Shown one piece after another: positions 7,931 through 19,900 of a stretch of DNA of 59,141 nucleotides; the first letter of the stretch is position 1; each line of letters starts with the position of its first letter. Under the pieces are notes generated by a model. That model saw only the letters and a list, made by a program, of their open reading frames with translations. It was not told where the DNA came from and searched no databases. The translations under genes were made by a program, and so were the position numbers. This stretch comes from Phycisphaerae bacterium (GTDB lineage: Bacteria > Planctomycetota > Phycisphaerae > UBA1845 > PWPN01), in contig JAGNEZ010000040.1 of the NCBI GenBank assembly GCA_018003015.1, forward strand, positions 1 through 59,141, written 5' to 3'.

Positions 7931-10900
7931 ATGACTCTTCCATTTGTCTCTGAAAACGTCCTGCTCCGATCGCGCGTTGCCGGTTGCGTATTCGCCCTCG
8001 CAGCCGTACTCGCTTTCCAAGCCATCGGGCTTTCGTCTGTCGCAGCGGCCGATCCGGCGCCGACGGCACCTGGCCCGACGGCGTCCTCTGGCTTTCAGTA
8101 CCCTTCGCCAGATTACGGGGCGAGCCCGAAAGCACCCCAGACGTTTGTCGGGCAAGGGTTGGTGCCAGCTCCGGCCGAGAGCGCACCAGCGAACGCGGCC
8201 GATGACACTTCGAACGTCGCGCCCTCCAAGCCGACGGTGCCTCCGACGTCTCCCACTGCGGCGTCAGGCGGGAGCATGGGCAAAGCTCTGCCTACCGCCG
8301 CGGGGCTCTCGCCAGCCGATTTCGACAATGATGGGGACGTGGACCTGGACGACCTGCTGCATTTCACGACCTGCCTTTCCGGTGCGGGGCTGCCCCCGTC
8401 GGATCCGGCCTGCAGCGATGCTGATCTGGATCACGACAGTGACGTGGACCTGGACGACTTCGGACTTTTCCAGATCATGCTGAGTGGTCCCGGGCCCACG
8501 GCGGAAGCGGGCGGGCCCTACAGGGTGGTCGAGTCTGCGGTCCAAGACGTTTTGGGCGGGCTGTGGCCAGTGACGCTGGACGGCCGGGGCTCACACGCTG
8601 GCGATCCGGGCGACCCGATCGTCTCCTACTTGTGGGAAGGACACCTGTTCCGCAAGGAGACGTTTGACGGAGCGACGCTGGATACCGCCCGCTGGAACGC
8701 GGCCAACGCGGTGCAGAACGACAATGTCACCGTCACCGGTCAAAATGGCTGGGGACCTTCGTACGTCTTCACTCAGGAACCGCTCGATCGTGCCGAGGGG
8801 ATCAAGATCCAAGCCCGAGTTACGTGTCCCTCGCTGTGCCATGCGATGTGGGGTATCAAGCATAACGTCGCATCGACGAGCTATACGGCGATGCCGTATG
8901 CGATTTACTTCAGGGACAACGGGTATCTCCACATCTACGAGGACGGAAGCGACCGCGGCCACGTGGGCTATTACTCGGCCGGCACGACTTACGAAGTCAG
9001 AATCGATGTCAAGCCGGTAACCGGCGCCAGTTACTACATTCGTCCGCCCGGCTGCGCGGAATGGCTCCCGCTCTATGACTCAACCTATGGCGGAGCCAGC
9101 GGTTTTGTGGCGGGTCTCACGGTTCATTCCGCCTCGGTGTCGATGGACGACCTGTTCCATCCCACGAAGAGTATGGCGGGCGATGTAGCGGAGTGCTGGA
9201 TCGCGGCGGCGGGGGAAGCCAAGCTCACGGTGACCAACGTCACGGGCCAGACGGGCACGGACACGGCGTCAATCGGGATTGACGGCCAAGTTCCGACGGC
9301 GGTTTGCGGGGGGCCCTACCACGGGCCGCTGGGTGCCATTGTAGCCTTCGATGCCCTAAACTCGGTTGACGACGTCGCGATCACCCATTACGCGTGGGAC
9401 TTTGGCGATGGGGGAACGGCGACCGGGCGTTATGTCAAGCACGCCTTCGCGGCCGCGGGCACCTACAACGTGACGCTGACGGTTCGGGATCATGCCGGGC
9501 AGACGGGTACGGCCGCAACCACGGCGACGATTGAAGCGATGGCCGTCTGTGTTCCCTGGGAATACGATCGGCGGAGCGGCCGGGAAGTACCGCACTCGGT
9601 CTGGGACGGGCTGCAGACGCGGGTGAAGGCCGTGCTCTTCACGGATACGGCGGCGAATCAACTCACCTACAGCTGGGATTTTGGGGACGGTGATGCCCCG
9701 GCGACGGGCACCGTGAGCGACAAGCGGGCGCTCGAAACGAGCCACACGTACCGTGGACCGGCGGGTGCCTTGTACACAGCCACGCTCACGGTTCATGACC
9801 CGCAGCATGGCGATCTGGTGGACACCTACCCGGTTGAGATTCACGCCCGTGATCTGACCATCGAGGTCAATGCCGCGATCGATGAAGGGCTTTGGTGGCT
9901 GCACAAGAATCAGACTATCGGCGGTACGGGCAGCGTCGACTACTACTGGCGTTCGTATGGCGGCTACTGGATGGGTTCGACGGCCTCGACCCTTCACGCG
10001 ATGGAGATCAACGGGCACGTGCCCACCCGGTCGGCGGGACAGGATCCGTACGCCGAGGATGTGTCCAGGGCCCTGGACACGATGTTCACCGGTCTAACCC
10101 GCTACTGGATCGGCCCGCAGACTTACGGCGATCCGGATTCGAACGCGAACACCGTCGGTCTTTCGGTCAACTCGGACCGTCCGATCTATGAAGGTGGGAT
10201 GGTGATGGATGCGATCGCGGCCAGCGGCGCACCGGACCTGATGGCCTGCCGGGGCGATGCATTCGCGTTAGGACGGACTTATCGCGAGATTGCCCGGGAG
10301 ATGGCCGATCAGTACGCCTGGGGTCAGACAGACCGAGGCGGCTGGCGATACTCCTGGAACTCGGATGACGACAACTCCGCCTGTCAATGGGCGGCGATCG
10401 GCTTCATGGGAACCAAGACTGCCTTTGGCTTGGACGCTCCCAGCTGGGTCAAGGACCGTAATGATCTCTGGCTCACCCAGAGCTACAACGGCACCGGGTT
10501 TGGCTACACCGGGGCTGGCAACGGTGAAGCGACGACACCTTCGGGCATGGTGCAACTCGCCTTCTGCGGCAAGACCATTGAGGACAACCGATGGAAGACC
10601 GCAGAGGCATGGATCGCCAACAACTGGGAGTGGTGGAAGAAGACCAACAACGTCTACGCGTGGTATGCGTTTGCCAAGGCCATGCGACTGGCTCAGCCCC
10701 AGCCGGTGACCCAACTGACCGCGACGGGGATGGACTGGTATGACCACCTGACCGCGGGGCTGACCAAGTACATCCTCAACCGGCAGCAGACCGACGGCGG
10801 ATGGCCGGACTATTACGGTCGCGTTTTCGCCTCGGCCTGGCAGGTGACGATCCTGACCCCGACGCTGTTCACCCGTCCACCGGTGGCGATGGCCGGTGAC

Positions 10901-13900
10901 GACGTGGTTTGGGCCTTCGATCGGCCGTTGACCCTTGACGGTTCGTTGTCGTACCACACGGACCCGGTTCGATTGCTGGTCCAGTACGAATGGGACTTCG
11001 ACGGGGACGGTGCCTATGAGTACGTGGGTGTTGAGCCGACCGTTCAACACATCTACGCATTCGATCCGGCGATTGTGTACCCGACGGTCTACTCGGCCCG
11101 GTTGCGGGTGACCGACGACATCGGGCAGACGGATACCGACGTTCGGCAGGTCACCATCGCCGAGCCGCCGCATCCACCGATGGCAGTTATAGGAGGTCCG
11201 TACCAGGCTACGGCGGGCGTTCCCTTCCAGCCGGACGCGAGCGATTCGTACGACATCGATCCCGGCGATTTCATCACCCGCCAGGAATGGGACTTCAACG
11301 GCAGCGACGGGTACGACTTCGAGGATCCGGACGCAGCCGTCGACTGTCCCGCGGCCCGGGCCTGCCCGCAAGTCTCATGGACCTTCGACACACCCGGCGT
11401 CTACAACATCGGTCTGCGGGTATGGGATAATGCTGTCCTTCACGCCGAATTGGCGAAACTGGCTTCGGTTCCTGTTTACACCACGGTGACGGTCAGCGGC
11501 AACATTGCGCCGATCGCCCATGCGGGCGGGCCGTACGACACGGTTGAATGCCAGCCCCTCCAGCTTGATGGAACAGCGTCGTCGGACGCCAACGGCGATG
11601 CGATAACCTATGCCTGGGATCTTGACGGTGACGGGGAGTACGACGACGCCACCGGACCAGCGCCGTCGCACACATGGGACACGGCCGGGGTCTACAGCGT
11701 CGGTCTGATTGTCTCGGATGGATCGTTGTCGAGCCAAGCGGTGCAGGTGCAAGTGACGGTAGGTGATTCCACTCCGCAAGTGACCGTGATCGGCCCGGAC
11801 AAGCTAGCGGCCGGCCAGCTTGGCCTGTTCGACGCCCTGGTCACTTCCGCCTGCGAGGTTCAAGCCGTCGAGTGGGACTGGGATTTCGATTCTACAGAGT
11901 TCAATTCCTCGGGCGACGCCGGCGCCGCCCAGGAGCACGTCTATGCGTCCCAGGGCACTTACATGGTGGCCGTTCGGGTCACCGACAAGAACGGAGCGGC
12001 CTCGATCGGCACGACGGCCGTACAGATCAGCGCTGCCGACAGCCCGAGGGTGTACGCCAACACGCGCATGAAGGTCATTGTCGGCCGGCGTGACTACGAC
12101 GTAGCTCGACACGTGCACATGGCCCAGTTCACGCTCCTGAACCAGAGCACCGTGCCGATGACCGGCCCGATCGGTCTGGCATTCTCGGACATCAATCCAT
12201 CCAGTGTCGTCCTGTTGAACGCGAGTGGCACGGTGCCACACCCCAGCGAGCCCGAAAGGCAGATTGCCTACGTGGACTTCAGCAGCCTGTTGACGAACAA
12301 CACCCTGGCCGCGGGAGCCAGTATCGGACCGAAGTGGGTCGAGTTCCAGGGCCCCCAGGACGTGGCCTTCACATTCGACGCGTTCGCCTATCTGTTCAAC
12401 TCGCCTCCGCGGATCACATCCGCGCCGGTGGTGACCGCGACCGAGGGGCAGCGGTACCGCTATGAGGTCGTCGCGGTAGACGACGACGGCGACCCGGTTC
12501 GTTTCGGACTGACGGCGACCGGCGGCATCGCCCCACCGGCCGGCATGTCCGTTCATCCGCTATGCGGCCTCGTCGACTGGATGCCCGGCCAGCAGGCGGC
12601 GGGTGCCCAACCGGTCACCATTGTGGTTGACGACGGCTTGCCAGGCAGTTCCGCTCAGCAGGCCTTCGAGATCACCGTGAGCGCGGTGAACGTTGCCCCG
12701 ACGATCACTTCCACGCCGATCACGACCGCGATCGTCAATGCCGCATACACCTACCAGGTGCAGGCGAGCGATCCGGACGGCGACCCGATCAGCTACGCCC
12801 TGACGGAAGCTCCGACGGACATGACCCTCAGCTCAAGCGGGCTTGTCCAGTGGGCACCGATGGCACCCGGCGGGCGGCAGATTCGATTGACAGTCACGGA
12901 CGATCACGGTCGTGTGACCGGGCAGGACTACGTGTTGACCGCGGTGGGCTGCGAAGCCCCTCCACGGATCACGTCCGAGCCTCTGCTCGCCGCCGCGGAA
13001 GGTCAGCCCTACACCTATCAAGTGGTCGTAGACGGTGCGGTCACGGCGTTTTCTCTGGCAGCGGCACCGGCGGGCATGACCATCAGTCCATCGGGACTCA
13101 TTTCCTGGACGCCGGCCTACAACGCGGCGGGTGCACGAACCGTCAAGGTGATCGTCGCCACGGCCACACCCGACTGCCAGGCGGAGCAGATCTTCCAGAT
13201 AGAGGTCGATAGCCGGAATGGGGCACCTTCGTTCATCACGGTGCCAGTGACCGCAGCCACGGAAGGGGTCTACTACCGGTACGGAGCCCAGGCGACCGAT
13301 CCGGATGGTGAAACGGTCGGCTATACGCTCATCCAGGGGCCGGAGGGCATGAAGATCAACCCCGTTGCAGGGGTCATCGAGTGGATTCCGTCTCAGACCG
13401 CGGCGGCAGGCAGCCCGCACACCGTCATCATTACCGCAACCGATCCGTTGCGGGCCCGGACGGTGCAGACGTTCCAGATCCAGGTCGCCGCCCAGGAGAT
13501 GCCGCCGCGGATCGTCTCCGAGCCGATCTATGGCGCGGTCGAGGGGACGCTCTATGAATACCAGGTGGTCGCGGAGGATCCCGACGACGACCAACTGGCC
13601 TACGCCCTGCCGCGAGCACCGACGGGCATGACCATCAGTGCGACGGGGCTGATCCAGTGGACGCCCCCACAGGATGCGGCCGCCCACAATCCCCAGATTG
13701 TGGAAATCAGCGTGACCGACCCGGCCGGGCATCTCGCCAGCCAGGTGTACCAGATCTTCGTCCGGGTGGTGAACGTACCTCCCGAGATCACCTCCGAACC
13801 GGCGACCGCCGGCGTCGAGGGCCAGGTCTATCGCTACTCGGTCGTTGCGACCGACGCCGACCTCGACGTGCTGACCTACTCGCTGGTCACTACGCCGGGC

Positions 13901-16900
13901 GGCATGAGCATTCACCCGGGGACCGGCTTGATCGACTGGCTGGTGCCCCAGACCGCAGCGGCGGCCAATCCGCACTCCGTCACGGTTGCGGTCAGCGATG
14001 GGATAGAGACGGTGCAGCAATCGTTCGAGATCACGGTCGCCGAGGTGAACGTCGGGCCGATCATCACCTCCACGCCCGAAGACCGCGCGACGGTCGACGA
14101 GCCGTACACGTACGGCGTTGTGGGGAGCGACCCGGACGGCGACCCGGTGGTCTTCAGCCTGCTCGAAGGACCGGAGGACATGACCATTGACCCGGTGAGC
14201 GGAACCGTTCAATGGACTCCCGTCGAAGGCGATTTCGGGAATCACGCGGTCACCATTCGGGTCGATGACGATCACGGACACTTTGTCACCCAGGTATACA
14301 CGCTCTTCGTGTCCGAACTAGGCCACGATACGCTGCCCCAGATCACATCGACGCCGATCTTCTCGGCCCAGGTGGATCAGCAGTACCGCTACCAGGTTAT
14401 CGCCGAGGATCTTGACGGCGACCCCCTGTTCTACGCGTTGCTCCTAGCTCCTCCCGGGATGGCCGTCGACACCAACGCCGGCCTGATCACCTGGACGCCG
14501 ACGGCCGCTCAGATCGGCAGCCACGAAGTGCACGTCAAAGTGGACGACCGGCGCATCGGGTATGCCGTCCAGACCTACTTCGTGACGGTCTCGCTGCACG
14601 GCGACAATAGTCCACCGCGGATCACTTCCACGCCGCCGTTCACAGCCCGGGTGGACGAGAGGTACGTCTACCCTGTAGCCGCCACCGACCCGGACAACGA
14701 CAGCCTGCGTTTCACGCTGGTGAAAGCCCCGGTTGGCGCCGGCATTGACTCGGCCAGCGGGCAGCTCACCTGGACGCCGAATGCTGAGCAAGTCGGCCGA
14801 TACGATGTGACCATTCGCGTGGATGACGGCCGTGGCGGCTGGGGTGAGCAGCAGTACTCACTGACCGTATCCCTGACCGGCGAGAATCGCTCGCCGGACA
14901 TTACCTCGACGCCGGCACTGGCGGCCGGAGTCGATCAGGCCTACGCCTATCAGGTCGTGGCTATCGATCCGGACCTGGACCCGCTGGTCTACGTCCTCGA
15001 AACGAAGCCGAGCGGCATGACCATCGGCGCAACCACCGGGTTGATTGGATGGACACCCGGCGTGGCCGATCTCGGCGTTCATGAGGTCTCCGTCAAGGCC
15101 GCTGACGGCAAGGGCGGATGGGCGATCCAGACCTACGCCCTGACCGTTTCCCAGGCGGGCGGCAACACGTCGCCACGGTTCATCTCTGTCCCCGTCACGG
15201 TAGCCCAGGCGGAAGCGACGTACAGCTACTCGGCGAAGGCGGTGGACGATGACGGGGATGCGATCACGTACGGTCTGGCGACGGCCCCTGACGGCATGGT
15301 CGTCGTTGCGGCGAGCGGCCTGATCGAGTGGACACCCCAGGCCACCCAGCTCGGCACCCACCCGGTGGTGTTGCGGGCGGATGACGGCAGAGGCGGGTAC
15401 ACCCAACAGTCGTTCCAGGTGACCGTTTCCGCGGACGGCACCAACCGGGCTCCGCGGATCGTGTCGACCGCCATCACGACGGTCATGGCCGGCCAGAACT
15501 ACCAGTACGTGGTCGTGGCCAGTGACGAGGATGGCGATGCCCTTTCCTTTGCCCTGGAGGCTGCGCCGGCGGCCATGACCATCGATGCCGCCACGGGTGC
15601 CATCGGCTGGGCAACGACGGCGGAGGACGTCGGCCGCCACCCCGTGACCATCACGGTGACCGACAGCGACGGTGCCTGGACGACTCAGCCCTATGAGCTC
15701 GAGGTCCGGGTCAACCAGCCGCCGCGGATCGTCTCCTCGCCGTCGACGCGTGCGGTGGTGGACATGCCCTACCGATACGAAGTGAAGGCCACGGATCCGG
15801 AGATGTCCCGGCTCGGCTTCGCTCTGGACCAACCGGTTGAGGGCATGGCCATCGACGCTCAGACGGGCGTGATCACCTGGACGCCGACGGCCGCCCAGGT
15901 CGGTCCGCACGCGGTTGTGGTGGTGGTTCGGGACAGCCTGGATGCCGAGGCTCGGCAGAACTATACGCTGACGGTCTATACCGGCGCCGACGCCGATCTG
16001 TATGCGCCGGAGGTGACGGTCACGGCCGCTCCGCGAACGGTGAACCCGGGCGAGCCGGTCACGCTCACGGTGAAGGCCACCGATGATCTCATGGTCACGG
16101 CGTTGGCGCTGACCGTGAATGACGCTCCAATTGCCCTGACCGCGGACGGGCAGGCGGTGTTCACGCCGACGGTCCCGGGCGGGTTTGTGGCCCGGGCGAC
16201 GGCCACCGACCTGGCCGGCCACGTTGGCAAGGGCACGACGGACTTCTACGCCCGCACGCCGGGCGACAGCACTGCCCCGACGGTGGCGATCACCGCGCCG
16301 GCAGCGGACGCGGCACTGAAGGCGTCGACGGCCATCGTGGGCACGGCCAGCGACGACAACCTCTACAAGTACACCCTGGCCTATCGGTCGGTGGGCACCG
16401 AGGCGTACATCGAGTTCGCGACCAGCTACACCTCGGTGGTCGGTGGCACGCTCGGCACGCTAGACACCACCCTGATGATGAACGGCATGTACGAGGTGCG
16501 GTTGCGGGCCGAGGACACGAATGGGAACGTCAATGAAGTGACGACGGGTTACTCCGTCGCCGGCAATCTGAAACTGGGCAACTTCTCCATCAGCTTTGTG
16601 GACTTGGCCATTCCCGTGTCAGGCATTCCGATCAGGCTGACCCGGACTTACGACAGTCGCAACAAGGCAAAAGGGGATTTTGGCGTCGGCTGGACCTTGG
16701 ATATCGCGAGTTTGCAGATCAAGAAGAACAAGCCTGCTGGAAAGGACTGGGAGCAGCGGGTCATCCGAGGACTCGGGGGATTGAATCGTTTCATTCTCAT
16801 CCCCAAACGGACGCACATTGTTTCAATCACCTGGCCTGGCGGCCGAACCGAGCAATTCGCCATGAGGACCGTGCCTGCGGAGCAGGCGTTTATCCCAATC

Positions 16901-19900
16901 GAGTACTTCTCTTCGGTCGTGTTTGACCCCATTCCACCGGCGACCTCCAAGCTGCAAGTGCTCGGCGACACGTCGGGCTACTACACGGGGGGCCCCCCGG
17001 CTGACGCGAGCACGCCATCGGAGGGCGACCTCTTCTTCTACTCCAACGACCTTTTTGATCCTTCCTCGTATCGACTGACAACGCGCGAGGGCAGGTCGTA
17101 TACCCTGGTAGGACTCCCCGGCAGTCCGACAGCCAATCTCCAGGCCATCAAGGATGGAAATGACAACAGTCTGGAGATCACCCACAACGGCATCCTCCAT
17201 TCATCTGGCAAAGGCGTTATCTTCGAGCGCGACGGTGAAGACCGCCTGGTTTCGATGACCGATCCCAAGGGTGGCAAGCTGCGTTTCGAGTACGACGACC
17301 GCGGCGATCTAATCAGCTTTGTCAACCAGGCAGGGAACACCACACGGTTCGTCTACAACGACGATCACTACCTCGTCGAGATCATCGATCCTCGTGGCGT
17401 CACCGCCAGCCGTCTCATCTATGACGATGCCGGACATCTCGTCGCATCGATTGACGCCAACGGCAAGCGTGTGGATTTGCAGCACAACCTCGACACTCGA
17501 CAGGAGGTGGTCCGAGATGAGAATGGCACAACCTGGGTTTACGACTACGACGCCGCAGGCAACGTCGTTGCCGAAACCGATGGTCTTGGACGTCGCAGCG
17601 AGTACACCTACGACGGCCAGGGTCACCTGCTCACCGAGAAGGATGCGCTGAACAACGTGACCACCTACACTTACAGCACGAGCGGTGACCTGCTGACGTC
17701 AACAAGCCCCGTCGGTGCCGTAGTGAGGATGGCCTACAACGATCACGGCCGCGTCACCTCGGTGACGGACCCGAACGGCAACACCCAGACGTCTGCCTAT
17801 GACGACAGAGGAAACCTGGTTTCCGTTACCGATGTGACGGGAAACACCACTACCTTCAGTTATGACGCACGAGGGCATCTGCTCACGAAGTCCGACCCCC
17901 TCGGGAACGTGACCAGCTACCAATACGACTCATTCGGCAACCAGACTGAGGTTCAGAAGCCTGATGGGACCCAGGTCTCGACTACCTATGACGAGAACGG
18001 AAATGCCCTGAGCCAGACGTACCGAACGGCCAGCGGCGGGAGCACAATTGAGCTGGTCACCATGAATCAATACGACGCGATGAACCGTGTCGTGAGAACC
18101 GTCGATCCATACGGAGAGGCGACAGAGGTCACTTACGACGAAGCAGGCCTGCAAACGTTGAACAAAGACGCGCGCGGCCGTGAGACTCGGTTCGAGTACA
18201 ATCTTTCCGGCCGGATGGTTCGGCGAGTCAACCCCGACGGTACGGCATACTCGGCCAGCTACGATGCCACGGGCAGGCCGCTCAGCAGCAGCGACTGGGA
18301 GGGAAACACGGTGAGCTACGAGTACAACGCCGTCGGTTTACAGACCAGAATGCGAAAGTCGAACGGCTGCACCATCGAGCGGACCTATGATGCCCTGGGC
18401 AGGATCCTCACTGAGACCGATTGTTCAGGTACCGTCGTCGCCCAGTACGAATACGATGCCGCGGGCCGACTGATCGGAAGCACGGACGCATTCGGCAAGA
18501 AAGCGACGCTCACCTATGATGCCGGCGGGAATCCACTCCAGATGAAGGACCCGCTGGGCCGAGTGATTGGTATTGAATACACTTCTCGGAACGAAGTGGC
18601 CGCCGTTCACTATCCTGACGGCACATCCACGACAATGAAGTACGACACCCTTGGGCGACGCACTCAGGAGACCGATGCGCTTGGCCGGGTCACCCGCTAT
18701 GAGTACGATAACGTCGGGCGACTGACCAAAGTCGGAGATGCTCTTGGGAACGAGACGACCTTCGGCTACAACGGCATGGGCAGGCGGACCTGGCTGCGCG
18801 ATGCCCTGGGCCATGAGACGACCTGGGAGTACGACAATCGCGGCCGACTGCTCCGCACTACGCGCCCCGACGGCTCGACCGAGACGTTCGCGTACAGCCC
18901 TGACAATCGGCTCACCAGCTCCACCAACGGCGATGGTGAGACAGTCGAGTACGTCTATGACACAGAGGATCGACTGGCCGCCAAACTCCTGCCTGACGGA
19001 AACCGGATTGAGTATCAGTACGATCTCAACGGACGACGTACGCAGGTGAGCTACATGGGGCGGGTCTTCCGATACGCCTACGACGCTTCTGGGCGCCTTT
19101 CTCAGGTGACCGATGCTCATGGCCGAACGGTTACCTACACCTACAACGTCAACGGCCGACGTCAGAGCATGACGACGCCCGCCGGCACGGTCCAGTACGC
19201 CTACGACGCCGCGGGGCAGCTCACAACCATCACCGACCCGGACGGTGCGACCACCCTTCTTGCCTACGATGATCTTGGTCGGCGCACATCATGCACACTC
19301 CCCAACGGGGTGAGAACAACTTATACCTACGATCAAGGGGACTACCTGCTCTCAAGCGAGTCCAGAAAGGCAGATGATTCTCTGCTGGCGTCCTTCCGTT
19401 ACGAGGTCAACGCCGCAGGACACCGGACGAAAGCGGTCGAGACAACGCCTCAGGGCAACCGGGAGTTGACCTTCCGGTACGATGAGCTGTACCGCCTCAC
19501 CGATGTCGACACGGCGGATTCCGTTCGCGGTCCCAGCACCGAGGCGTATGGTTACGACGCGGTCGGCAACCGGCTGACCAAGCTGACCTTGGGGGCGCCG
19601 GCGATAGCGTACGCGTATGACGCCGACGACCACCTGACCCAGGCAGGCTCAACTAGGTTTGCCTGGGATCGAAAAGGCAATCGGGTAGCCCGGTTTGCTC
19701 CTTCAGATACCGCGACATTCGAGTACGACCGCGCCGGCAGAATGGTAGCCGTTCAGCGAACCTCTCCGCAAATCGAGAGGTTGACCTACAGCTACGACGA
19801 CGACGGGATCATGACGGCCTTCGGCGTAAACGGTGCCATGAGTCAGTACGTCATCGACAAAGCGGCTCCGCTGCCTTCGCCGATCGAGGAATACGATGCC

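Noticed and set aside
12404-15990. CRISPR-like periodic repeats
   Set aside because: The period is about 270 bases, copies are diverged and in frame; they are protein domain repeats.
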